Source: RGIG8497 sp045593265 (GTDB taxonomy: Bacteria > Bacillota > Clostridia > RGIG6154). Taken from it: a stretch of DNA of 10,843 nt. The DNA lies in assembly GCA_045593265.1 (NCBI GenBank), contig JAZNWH010000056.1:1-10843 (forward strand), given 5' to 3'. A program made the translations under genes and the position numbers. Shown here in pieces: positions 1 through 6,572 of the stretch (the stretch's first letter is position 1; each line of letters starts with the position of its first letter). The notes under the pieces were generated by a model. It was not told the origin of the DNA and made no database searches. It worked only from the letters and a program-made list of their open reading frames with translations.

Positions 1-83
1 ATAGAAACGGCTCGGCTCCCAAAAAGAGAGTCATAAATCATTTCTAAAGGACAATCATCTATCATCATAGAAATGATAGTCAT
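1..83 (-). CDS. Possible start of a gene running off the left edge (weak)
   Basis: An ATG at 83 opens a reading frame on the minus strand that stays open to base 1 (27 codons), beginning MTIISMMIDDCPLEMIYDSL. Its ATG overlaps the TGA of a short upstream frame (80-142, 20 codons, MNDKLQEAEEDKQKLKKQVL) as ATGA, which would fit translational coupling. Against it, neither frame has a good Shine-Dalgarno site, the upstream frame lies within a 25-nt inverted repeat, and part of this frame repeats at 241-266 as non-coding-looking DNA. No family is recognised. It may be only an open stretch inside a structured RNA. Confidence 0.2.
   Translation of the reverse strand, partial: MTIISMMIDDCPLEMIYDSLFGSRAVS
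16..41. repeat. Direct repeat, copy 1
   Basis: A stretch of the form CTC..AAAGAGA.AGTCATAAATCAT occurs here and again at 241-266, differing by a two-base indel and a few substitutions. Both copies read on the minus strand as ATGATTTATGAC followed by a small CTC/GAG hairpin. A looser third version (CTCTCGAAAAG then AAATCAT) is at about 219-238. The spacing of 225 nt and the attached hairpins suggest a repeated RNA module rather than a protein repeat. Confidence 0.5.
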
Positions 84-115
84 AGCACCTGCTTCTTAAG
101 TTTCTGCTTATCTTC

Positions 116-172
116 TTCGGCTTCCTGCAGCTTGTCATTCATAATACGAATGACAACTTGCAGAGAGCCGAA
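116..172. repeat. 25-nt imperfect inverted repeat with 7-nt loop
   Basis: The arms 116-140 and 148-172 pair at 21 of 25 positions, running from TTCGGCT on the outside to TTGTCATTC next to the loop ATAATAC. No T-run follows on either strand, so this is not an ordinary intrinsic terminator. It overlaps the weak minus-strand frame at 80-142 and sits within the hairpin-rich left part of the window. Confidence 0.55.
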
Positions 173-240
173 AAGCTTTAATCTTGTCCAAGTTTATACT
201 TGGCGCAGGTGCAACTTCCTCTCGAAAAGTAAATCATATA

Positions 241-266
241 CTCTCGAAGAGACAGTCATAAATCAT
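241..266. repeat. Direct repeat, copy 2
   Basis: Partner of the copy at 16-41. It contains CTCTCGAAGAG followed by ACAGTCATAAATCAT, and is directly preceded by the looser third version at about 219-238. Confidence 0.5.
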
Positions 267-324
267 CCCGAAGCGAAAGTTCTGGTCTTGTATTCTGCTG
301 TAAAATAAGGTTAGTAGGTGGCTT

Positions 325-1288
325 AATCTATTAAACTTTTCGCAAGATTAATAGATTTTCCGTGCGTGTTCTCTTGTAGTTCAAGAGTGCAAACAACCTT
401 GCATTGCTTGCTGACGCTACGCCGAGTGCAAGGCATTTCAGCCCGGCCGAGACTAAACAACTCGTTCGGCGGGGATTTTCATTACCGATTAAATCCTGGA
501 AACTTCGTATGCAATTCCCATAAGAGACGGAGATTTCCCTTAATGGACGGTAGCACCACCGCTTGAGCAGTTTTATTTTACGACGAAACTCTCAAACGTC
601 GTGGATTCCATAAATTTTCGTTAATAACTTATAGCTGAATCCTCACCGCAGTTATGCACTTATTTTCGTTCACAGATTGCCATAAGTGAAAGCAGGTCGC
701 AGTCGAACAATCCTCGTTTCGTAACGGCTCTGCTATCCGCACGTTTTAATTCACATTACCTTTGTGAAGGGCTTTGTATATCACGACTTTTCCTACTTAC
801 CTTCTTCAGACCACTGCGTGAAAGTGGGTTCTGATTTATTGCGGGAAATCATAGAACCGAGCAACGTAATAGGTCGATTAAAAATGTGTCGCCTATCTTC
901 CATATATCACCCTGTCCACTGCCAGAACCGTGATAGCTCTTTAGTTCCGTATTTCCACTTCTTCGGTTCTACGGATAATCAGCCTTAGAGCATCGACTGA
1001 TGAAGTCTAACCCGACTTCAAGGGTTTTCTGCTAGTGATTCTCAGTCCGTCGCAGAGCTCAGACTGCTGTAATCGGCGCCAAATACTTAAACACAATTTG
1101 TTTCCCGTTACACATTGAGCAATAATAAATTACTACTCTGCCTTTTGAAATCCTCCTTTTATGATCAACCCTTTGAATCCGTCACTTACCGGAGACAAAA
1201 GCATAAAAAGAGGGCAAAGAGCAGCGCGCACAAGTTCGTCTGTTTGTGTTACTCTTTGTGTTCACTCCTTCTTAATTTTGAATGAAGT
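325..1288 (-). ncRNA. Candidate large structured RNA (no protein gene visible)
   Basis: About 950 nt with no credible reading frame but many stem-loops. Those seen directly are 325-357 (perfect 10-bp stem, AATCTATTAA), 371-387 (6 bp), 397-433 (7 bp, CCTTGCA/TGCAAGG), 571-595 region (ACGACG/CGTCGT), 946-975 (6 bp), 978-1001 (7 bp) and 1001-1020 (perfect 7 bp, loop GGGTTA on the minus strand). In the 978-1001 stem one pair is U·G on the minus strand but an A-C mismatch on the plus strand, and a promoter-like TTGACG-17-TAAACT points the same way, so I favour minus-strand transcription. Size and density recall large bacterial RNAs such as GOLLD, ROOL or OLE, but I cannot match it to any of them. 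I see no group II domain V and no group I core. The 3' end is undefined and may lie left of 325. Confidence 0.4.
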
Positions 1289-1294
1289 ATAGTC

Positions 1295-1323
1295 AGTTTA
1301 GCATGTGTTTTTTTAACCGTCAA
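1295..1323 (-). promoter_or_regulatory. Putative sigma-70 promoter for the minus-strand RNA
   Basis: On the minus strand TTGACG (1318-1323) is followed after exactly 17 nt by TAAACT (1295-1300), matching four of six -10 bases. A second -10-like TATACT preceded by TGAC lies at 1286-1291. Transcription would start near 1280-1288 and run leftwards into the hairpin-rich region. It lies between the HTH gene and that region, so the RNA probably has its own promoter. Confidence 0.4.
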
Positions 1324-1368
1324 TAGATTTGCCCGATGTGTTGTTTGACAAACGATGCCCCGTAACTT

Positions 1369-1602
1369 TTACTTGGTAATATCTAAAAAATCCCATATTG
1401 TGCAGCCAAAATATGCCGCCATTTCAAACAAAGATATAGTGGACGGATCGATTCTTCGGTTGAGAACATCGTGAATATATCCCGGAGATTTACCAAGTTC
1501 AATGCTTAGTCCTCGGTAGGTCATATTACGCTCATCCAAGATTTTGTCCAACTTCTGCTGGAAGGCATACCAATAATTTTCATACTCTGTTCTGTCTAAC
1601 AT
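1369..1602 (-). CDS. Small Cro/C1-type helix-turn-helix DNA-binding protein
   Basis: A 77-residue protein that is almost entirely one XRE/Cro-C1 HTH domain. The recognition region is about residues 28-50, with the pattern TYRGLSIELGKSPGYIHDVL, typical of the family's two helices joined by a tight turn. The ATG at 1602 is preferred over an upstream frame extension to 1644 because AGAGG lies seven bases before it at 1610-1614, while the extension would run through a terminator hairpin. Such small proteins usually act as cytoplasmic dimeric repressors of their own or neighbouring operons. Here the nearest target on the same strand is the candidate RNA promoter at 1295-1323, but that link is inferred. 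The IS110 element begins about 100 nt upstream, so the gene may have lost its original upstream neighbour. Confidence 0.8.
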   Translation of the reverse strand: MLDRTEYENYWYAFQQKLDKILDERNMTYRGLSIELGKSPGYIHDVLNRRIDPSTISLFEMAAYFGCTIWDFLDITK

Positions 1603-1620
1603 ACAAAAACCTCTTTTACA

Positions 1621-1654
1621 CAAAAAATTAAGAGCCGCGACCACCGCGACTCTT
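1621..1654 (-). terminator. Intrinsic terminator or attenuator just upstream of the HTH gene
   Basis: The minus strand forms a 10-bp stem (AAGAGTCGCG pairing with CGCGGCTCTT, one U·G pair, loop about GTGGT) followed by AATTTTTTG. The U·G pair and T-run both fit minus-strand RNA. It ends only about 7 nt before the Shine-Dalgarno site of the HTH gene, so either it closes a transcript from a gene no longer present, or it attenuates the HTH transcript. Confidence 0.65.
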
Positions 1655-1748
1655 TGGTATAAATGTAAAAAAGGTTTTATTTGCGTTTCAAGAAATCTTT
1701 ATGAATAGCTTCATATTCACCACAACAGATGAAAACAAGGTGGATTTG

Positions 1749-1757
1749 TGGTATAAT
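1749..1757 (+). promoter_or_regulatory. Extended -10 promoter of the IS110 leader and transposase
   Basis: A perfect TATAAT (1752-1757) is preceded by TGG, giving an extended -10. The hexamer 17 nt upstream (ATGAAA) is a poor -35. Transcription would begin near 1764, exactly where the structured leader starts. Confidence 0.6.
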
Positions 1758-1759
1758 TT

Positions 1760-1915
1760 AAGTGCAGCATAAGGTAGGTAATGTTGTTGGATCTTTGAGA
1801 CCGATCAAGAAATTTACATAGGCTCTTTCTGCGAACCACGAATTGTTCAGCTCTTTTGAGCGAAAGAACGGATAGTAAAATGAGATATTAAAAGAGCCTC
1901 GCTGCAGATATGCTA
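1760..1915 (+). ncRNA. Candidate bridge RNA of the IS110 element
   Basis: IS110-group elements encode a bridge RNA in the non-coding end before the transposase; its internal loops pair with donor and target DNA. The leader here fits that plan. An outer closing pair is possible between TGCAGC (1763-1768) and GCTGCA (1901-1906), or alternatively AGCATA (1766-1771) with TATGCT (1909-1914). A first stem-loop spans about 1789-1808 (TTGGATC with GATCAA). A second arm is closed by a perfect 9-bp stem (1820-1828 with 1891-1899) and capped by GTTC/GAAC plus GCTC-TTTT-GAGC (1845-1869). This leaves two opposed single strands, 1829-1844 and 1870-1890, the expected shape of a guide loop. Which loop binds donor and which binds target is not resolved. 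Confidence 0.55.
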
Positions 1916-1928
1916 TGGAGGGAAAATA

Positions 1929-3152
1929 ATGGAAGTAGTATATCAGCGCTGTTGTGGTATTGACGTACATAAGAAAATGATCGTAGCCTGCTTTCGTGAC
2001 GGACGAAAAAAGGAAATACGAGAATTCGGTACGTTAACAAGCGAGCTTAGAGAGCTCACAAGCTGGCTTTTGGATAGCGGTTGTGAAATGATCGCTATGG
2101 AAAGTACAGCGTCATACTGGAAACCCCTGTACAATTTGTTTGAGTTATCCGGACTTCCTGCTATGGTGGTAAATGCACACCATATGAAATCCTTACCGGG
2201 AAGAAAAACGGATATGAAGGATGCCGAATGGATTGCAGACTTGTTACAGCACGGACTGCTGAAAGCAAGCTTTATTCCTGACCGTGAGCAACGGGAATTA
2301 CGAGAGGTGTCCCGTTACCGTAAAAGTCTTGTTGAGGAACGCAGTCGTGAGCTTAACCGTTTACAGAAAATGCTTGAAGGCGCTAATATTAAGCTCGGAA
2401 GCAAGCTAACACACATAAACGGTAAAAGTGGCAGAAAATATTTAGATTTACTGCTTAGTGGCGAGGAAATATCTCTTGAGGCGGTGGATGACATAAGGAA
2501 TCACCAAATGCACAGCAGTGCAGAAGAGATATTAAGTTCGCTTGACGGCATAATCTCTCCGTTACAGAGAAAGCTCATTCGTAGTGTTCTTGACCCTATT
2601 GACGATATGACAAAAAGAATCAAGGACATAGATAAGATTATTAAAGACTATATTAAGGACTATGAGGATGCCATAAATGCATTAGAAGAAATACCGGGTG
2701 TAGGTAAAATCGGTGCTCAAACCATAATTTCGGAAATTGGCAAGGATATGAGCAGATTTCCTTCGGCTTCACATTTATGCTCTTGGGCGGGTGTAGCACC
2801 GGGTAACAATGAAAGTGCAGGTAAACGCCGTAGCGGTAGGACAACAAAAGGCAATCCTACACTTAAAACCACCCTTATTCAATGTGCTCACGGTACATCC
2901 AAACACAAAGACACCTTTTTCTACGCACAGTTCCAGCGTATTAAAATACGCAGAGGTTCTAAAATTGCGGCTATGGCAGTTGCTCATTCAATGCTTACTG
3001 CAATTTATTACATACTGAAATACAGCCAACCGTTTCGCGATTTAGGTGCAGATTATTACAACAAGTTCAACCGCGAAAAGAAAATTAATTCTTATCTTAA
3101 AAAACTAAATGAATTAGGCTATGACATGACAGCCGTTCCTGCCATACCATAG
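1929..3152 (+). CDS. IS110-family transposase (DEDD recombinase)
   Basis: A full-length 407-residue IS110 transposase, within the usual size range. The N-terminal RuvC-like domain carries D12 (GIDVHKK), E58 (AMESTASYW), D95 and D98 (GRKTDMKDAEW), the DEDD metal site. A helical linker (about 115-245) leads to a helix-hairpin-helix-like segment (253-271, EEIPGVGKIGAQTI) and the transposase-20 domain. Ser296 in NNESAGK is the expected nucleophile. No frameshift or lost catalytic residue is visible, so the element may be active. The ATG at 1929 has GGAGG seven bases upstream. The enzyme acts on DNA as a bridge-RNA-guided recombinase, inserting or excising the element at a short core. Confidence 0.95.
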   Translation: MEVVYQRCCGIDVHKKMIVACFRDGRKKEIREFGTLTSELRELTSWLLDSGCEMIAMESTASYWKPLYNLFELSGLPAMVVNAHHMKSLPGRKTDMKDAEWIADLLQHGLLKASFIPDREQRELREVSRYRKSLVEERSRELNRLQKMLEGANIKLGSKLTHINGKSGRKYLDLLLSGEEISLEAVDDIRNHQMHSSAEEILSSLDGIISPLQRKLIRSVLDPIDDMTKRIKDIDKIIKDYIKDYEDAINALEEIPGVGKIGAQTIISEIGKDMSRFPSASHLCSWAGVAPGNNESAGKRRSGRTTKGNPTLKTTLIQCAHGTSKHKDTFFYAQFQRIKIRRGSKIAAMAVAHSMLTAIYYILKYSQPFRDLGADYYNKFNREKKINSYLKKLNELGYDMTAVPAIP

Positions 3153-3159
3153 CCTATTC
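3111..3159. repeat. Inverted repeat across the transposase stop codon
   Basis: GAATTAGGCTATG (3111-3123) pairs with CATAGCCTATTC (3148-3159), 12 bp with one bulged T. The stop codon lies in the right arm. The hairpin may stabilise the transcript end or mark structure of the element's right side. The loop is about 24 nt. Confidence 0.5.
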
Positions 3160-3177
3160 TTTACATACTTTTATTCA

Positions 3178-3203
3178 CCCCGCCGCAAGACGGGTTATTT
3201 TTG
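3178..3203 (+). terminator. Intrinsic terminator of the transposase
   Basis: CCCGCC and GACGGG form a stem (one C-A mismatch) capped by a GCAA tetraloop, followed by TTATTTTTG. It lies 26 nt after the transposase stop and would end the IS transcript. Confidence 0.6.
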
Positions 3204-3290
3204 TTGCCGTGTTTTAGTGGTTATCTATTTGTTTTCATAGTAAAACATTAATTTAATTAATAAGAGATACCGAAAAGCAATTTTTGAAAA

Positions 3291-4037
3291 CTATATTAAA
3301 CCAAATGAACTTATTAGGTTATTAATAACTGTTGCATATACGGCCATACACTCATCAATTTTTTTACCATCAAACCATCCGTGCATAAGATTATTTAGTT
3401 TAGCAAAGTGAAAAGATGACATAACGTTTAAAAAAGCATCATTTTTAATCACTTCTTCGTAATCAATAGCATACATTTCGCAAATGGATCGTAAGCCCCA
3501 ATAATTATGAAGAACGCCTATAGCCGTACTAAAAGTTGCAAAATCGGTTTTAAATTCATTTCGTTGAAATAATTCAATTGCAAGATTTTGTTTTGTCATT
3601 ATGTAATCAAGTACACTTGTGGTTATAGAAAAGCTTTCAATTTTATCATTCATAGAAAATGAAATTATGTCGTCCTTGCTTTTTGCTCCTAATAGTTGCA
3701 AGAACCCAATTTGTGATGCATGGTATTCAGTAAATCCATAAATAAACGCATGTTTTATCTTATCTTGTTTTGCATACATTTCTGTGTCTAGTATATGTGT
3801 AAACTCATGAAATAGCAGATGACTAGATATTAACAAATTTGAACTAACGCAAAGGGAATGAGTATCACTGTCAGCTGTATAATTTACCGATGCAACAGAT
3901 TCAAAACCTTTAGCATCTATAGCACACTGAGATAATTCTTTTGTAGTTAAACAATAATTCGGGAAATCCTTTATACCCATAAATTTCATATAATCAAGTT
4001 CTAAGCTTTTAATTGTTTTTGCTATATTATCACTCAT
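3291..4037 (-). CDS. Putative HEXXH zinc metallopeptidase, unknown family
   Basis: A 248-residue soluble protein with no signal peptide or membrane segment. HEFTH at residues 77-81 sits in a hydrophobic helix (SSHLLFHEFTHILDTE), and Glu104 in GFTEYHAS follows 23 residues after the second His, the spacing of a gluzincin third zinc ligand. A protease role is therefore likely but unproved. Outside this site I recognise no family and see no DNA-binding domain, so it is not a full ImmA/IrrE-type regulator. AAGGAG lies upstream of the ATG at 4037. The gene is very AT-rich and divergent from the cyclase-like operon, sharing its 180-bp intergenic region, so the two may belong to one module; the alternative is independent cargo. 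The gene is intact and ends just right of the IS110 element. Confidence 0.75.
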   Translation of the reverse strand: MSDNIAKTIKSLELDYMKFMGIKDFPNYCLTTKELSQCAIDAKGFESVASVNYTADSDTHSLCVSSNLLISSHLLFHEFTHILDTEMYAKQDKIKHAFIYGFTEYHASQIGFLQLLGAKSKDDIISFSMNDKIESFSITTSVLDYIMTKQNLAIELFQRNEFKTDFATFSTAIGVLHNYWGLRSICEMYAIDYEEVIKNDAFLNVMSSFHFAKLNNLMHGWFDGKKIDECMAVYATVINNLISSFGLI

Positions 4038-4080
4038 GTATTCCTATTCTCCTTATAATGCATTATAACATTTTTTAATA

Positions 4081-4109
4081 ATTATACCATAAAAACGTTA
4101 AACTGTAAT
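4081..4109 (-). promoter_or_regulatory. Extended -10 promoter of the HEXXH gene
   Basis: On the minus strand ATTACA (4104-4109) is followed after exactly 17 nt by TATAAT (4081-4086), with TGG just before it as an extended -10. A second TATAAT-like stretch lies closer to the start codon, at about 4063-4068. Confidence 0.65.
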
Positions 4110-4154
4110 CTTATAGTTTAGCAAAAGAGTTAGGATATTTGTAAATATATAGGG

Positions 4155-4183
4155 TTGTCGAAAAAAGGAAAATATGATATAAT
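4155..4183 (+). promoter_or_regulatory. Extended -10 promoter of the cyclase-like operon
   Basis: TTGTCG (4155-4160), a 17-nt spacer and TATAAT (4178-4183) with TGA before it as an extended -10. Transcription would begin near 4190. A start near 4190 leaves almost no leader for an ATG at 4196 but about 30 nt for the one at 4220, which helps choose the start of the first gene. The two divergent promoters are about 45 nt apart and could share regulation. Confidence 0.7.
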
Positions 4184-4219
4184 AAATCGAATATAATGGA
4201 AAAATTAGGAGTTGTAAAA

Positions 4220-5011
4220 ATGGAATATAAAAATCCTCCAGTTGAGTTGCCAGGAATTGCCAAAACAAAAAGAATAAAATTACCGGATATAGGTACAAGT
4301 TATAGAGAAATTAAAACAGCATATTTCGTGTTTATTGATGTCCTTGGGTTTAAAGACACTTTTCAAAAAGGAAAATTTAGTGAAAATGTACAGAGCGTTT
4401 TCGAATATTTTAATTTATTAGTTTCTCAAATACAATTTTTAAAAAGAGAGGAAAACAACAATTGTTATGCTGGTCAAACGTCTGATAGCCTCTATTTTTA
4501 TACTGATAATCTAGGCTATTTAACAAGATTCATTAACGTTTTTTTGCATTTTAATATATATGCTATGAGTCAAGGCGTTTATTTTAGAGGAGGAATTTCC
4601 ACTGGGAACTTATTTGTAAACAAACCGTATCAATTTTATGGCAACTGCGTAATTAAATCTTTTTCGTTAGAGGAATATATTGCCTGTCATCCAAGAATTG
4701 CTATTGATAAGGCAACAAAAAACAAATTTAAAAAGACTCCTAACGGATGGAAATTTGATTATGATGAAAAAAATGATCGTTGGTTTATTAACCCTTTTTC
4801 TGATGCTATATATAAAGATATCGGCGAGGATCTAGGCATACCTAATGGTGAATTTTTAAATATTAATTATGATTTGATTTTAGAAATTAAAAAGAATATT
4901 GCTGCTAATAAAGAGAACTTTGAATTTAATGACAAGTTATATCAAAAGTACTCTTATTTATTAAAAAGTTGTAACGAATTAATCGAATCGGCAAACGAAG
5001 AAAACGAATAA
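4220..5011 (+). CDS. Class III nucleotidyl-cyclase-like protein, first gene of operon
   Basis: A 263-residue cytoplasmic protein with the pattern of a minimal class III cyclase domain (about residues 33-165). Asp40 in FVFIDVLGF and Asp89 in QTSDSLYFY are in the positions of the two metal-binding aspartates. FRGGISTGNLF (122-132) matches the RGGI..G strand-turn, and YGNCVIKSFSLEEY...HPRI (140-160) the helix and strand after it. This layout is shared by cyclases and cyclase-like proteins of bacterial anti-phage signalling, such as the uridylate or cytidylate cyclases of Pycsar; which base this one would use, or whether it is active, cannot be read. The C-terminus (170-263) is charged and unassigned. 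The start at 4220 is chosen because TAGGAG lies eight bases before it; an in-frame ATG at 4196 has no such site. The ATPase gene follows after 36 nt. Confidence 0.75.
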   Translation: MEYKNPPVELPGIAKTKRIKLPDIGTSYREIKTAYFVFIDVLGFKDTFQKGKFSENVQSVFEYFNLLVSQIQFLKREENNNCYAGQTSDSLYFYTDNLGYLTRFINVFLHFNIYAMSQGVYFRGGISTGNLFVNKPYQFYGNCVIKSFSLEEYIACHPRIAIDKATKNKFKKTPNGWKFDYDEKNDRWFINPFSDAIYKDIGEDLGIPNGEFLNINYDLILEIKKNIAANKENFEFNDKLYQKYSYLLKSCNELIESANEENE

Positions 5012-5047
5012 CTCAAATCGAAATACATATTATAGGAGTGTAAAACT

Positions 5048-6517
5048 ATGAATAAATCTAATGTTGGAGCAAGTATATTGAATATCATAACCGAGTCATT
5101 ATATGACAAACCAATTGTGGTTTTTAGAGAATATGTTCAAAATTCTGTTGATTCTTTGTCTTTAGTTGATGATAACAACACGGATTCTTTAACATCGAAG
5201 ATTTGGGAAAAAAACGGCAATCTGTATTTTTTGGACAATGGTGTGGGAATTGATGAGAATAAGTTTGTTAGCCGGATGAAAAGTATTGCTTTTTCAACAA
5301 AAATTAAAACAACAAATTTAGGATACAAAGGAATTGGTAGGCTATCAGGTATATCGTACTGTAATAAGTTGAGATTTATCAATATTCTTAGTTTTAAAAA
5401 CAAAAAAATTCAAGAGTACTCTATTGATTGCATTGAATACAATCGTTTGCAAAAAACCGAAAATTATAATAATCTTTCTTTTAATGAGCTAATGGAATTA
5501 ATTGGCATTTCAGAGGAAAGTGCCTCCATAGAATCTATTTTTGATAATGTTGGTCAATATCAAGATATTTTCGAAAATAGAGATACTGGCTTTCTTGTAA
5601 TATTAGAAGATATTTCAGTTATATTAAAAAATACAATAAAAGAAAAAGAGTTTTCTAATGATTTATCTTGGTTATTGCCAGTACCTTTTGAAAATGAATT
5701 GTTAGAAGATAATAAATACGCCTCCTTGTTTAAATGGCTTAGTGCTGGGCCAACATTTGAAAATAATTCTCTAGTGGCTGCAAAATCCTATAGTATCTTT
5801 TATAATGGAAAACAGTTATATAGACCATTAAAAAAGAATATGTTTAGGACTTATTTGTGCAAAAGTAAATTAGATAAATATGCTATCTGTATTCAATCTT
5901 TTTCAAACGAAAAAATTGAATTAGATAAAAAAAATCCTTTTTCTGGAATACGTATTTATATTGATAATATGTTGTTGTGTGATGAAAATGAATTAATTCC
6001 TGCTCTTCAGCAATATGGATTTACATCACATGGGTTATATGAACTCATTCAATCAGTACGCGGGATGGGTGTGATTATTTATATTGTTGATAAAGTTAAT
6101 ATTTCGGCCAATGCGAGACGTACTTTTATTGAAATGACAGACCAAGATGCCATAAACTTTTTAGAATTCACAGCTGCAATGGTCGATAATATCTATGATA
6201 CTAGATATGCTTTATCAAAATACGCATCCGCTTTAAAGAGTGAAGAGTTGGCTACAGAAGCAGTAGAAGCAAAGCGTCAAAAAGCGTTACATCAATTACA
6301 AATTTTGGCTAATGATGAAGTTTATGTAGAAATCAAAGAAATAACTTCAGAACCGCTTGGATTTGAGTTTTTATCTAAAACAGAGCAAAAAAGACAGGTA
6401 AAAAACAAAATTGCAAGGGAAATCAATGACTGTATTAAGGATTATTTGAGCCAAACAGATAACTTTAATTTTGATACGTGCTTTGATGATTTTAAAACAT
6501 GGTTTGTAGCTAACTAA
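5048..6517 (+). CDS. HSP90/GHKL-type ATPase, second gene of operon
   Basis: A 489-residue protein whose N-terminus (about 1-110) has all three nucleotide-binding boxes of the GHKL/Bergerat fold: the N box with Glu28, Asn32 and Asp35 (FREYVQNSVDS), the G1 box DNGVGID (63-69), and the lid motif GYKGIGRLSG (92-101). There is no His-kinase dimerisation domain, topoisomerase or MutL signature, so an HSP90-like or MORC-like stand-alone ATPase is the best call. The middle (about 200-370) is beta-rich-looking and unassigned. The end (about 380-489) is helical and charged, plausibly an oligomerisation or partner region. AGGAG lies nine bases before the ATG. Close spacing to genes on either side supports one transcript. 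GHKL ATPases occur in several defence systems, but I cannot place this one in a named family. Confidence 0.82.
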   Translation: MNKSNVGASILNIITESLYDKPIVVFREYVQNSVDSLSLVDDNNTDSLTSKIWEKNGNLYFLDNGVGIDENKFVSRMKSIAFSTKIKTTNLGYKGIGRLSGISYCNKLRFINILSFKNKKIQEYSIDCIEYNRLQKTENYNNLSFNELMELIGISEESASIESIFDNVGQYQDIFENRDTGFLVILEDISVILKNTIKEKEFSNDLSWLLPVPFENELLEDNKYASLFKWLSAGPTFENNSLVAAKSYSIFYNGKQLYRPLKKNMFRTYLCKSKLDKYAICIQSFSNEKIELDKKNPFSGIRIYIDNMLLCDENELIPALQQYGFTSHGLYELIQSVRGMGVIIYIVDKVNISANARRTFIEMTDQDAINFLEFTAAMVDNIYDTRYALSKYASALKSEELATEAVEAKRQKALHQLQILANDEVYVEIKEITSEPLGFEFLSKTEQKRQVKNKIAREINDCIKDYLSQTDNFNFDTCFDDFKTWFVAN

Positions 6518-6572
6518 AAAAACTCTTTACAAATCCATGCGCTTCATGGTAGACTTATTGATGGTGATTATT

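Larger units (their letters stand above)
1690..3250 (+). mobile_element. IS110-family insertion sequence (ends approximate)
   Basis: The element consists of a structured leader (about 1760-1915), a full-length DEDD transposase (1929-3152) and a short 3' region with a terminator (3178-3203). I find no obvious terminal inverted repeats or target duplication; IS110-group elements typically lack long terminal repeats and recombine at a dinucleotide core, so exact ends cannot be set from one copy. The placement of the structured leader upstream of the transposase suits the IS110 group rather than the IS1111 group, whose RNA lies downstream. The start is guessed to be between the terminator at 1654 and the promoter at 1752, and the end between 3203 and 3290. 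Confidence 0.7.

Noticed and set aside
366..988. Two plus-strand reading frames (366-566 and 764-988)
   Set aside because: No ribosome sites and no protein-like composition. They fall inside hairpin-rich DNA for which the other strand has the promoter and the favourable U·G pairing.
1182..1265. 27-codon minus-strand frame with GTG start and a CARC motif
   Set aside because: The Shine-Dalgarno sequence abuts the GTG with no spacing, so translation is unlikely. Kept only as an observation.
325..1288. Group II or group I intron
   Set aside because: I could not find a domain V-like hairpin with AGCCG...CGGUU arms, a GUGYG 5' end followed by matching domain I structure, or the group I core elements.
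3291..4037. ImmA/IrrE-type regulator
   Set aside because: It has HEXXH but no HTH domain or other regulator feature that I can identify, so only a general metallopeptidase call is made.
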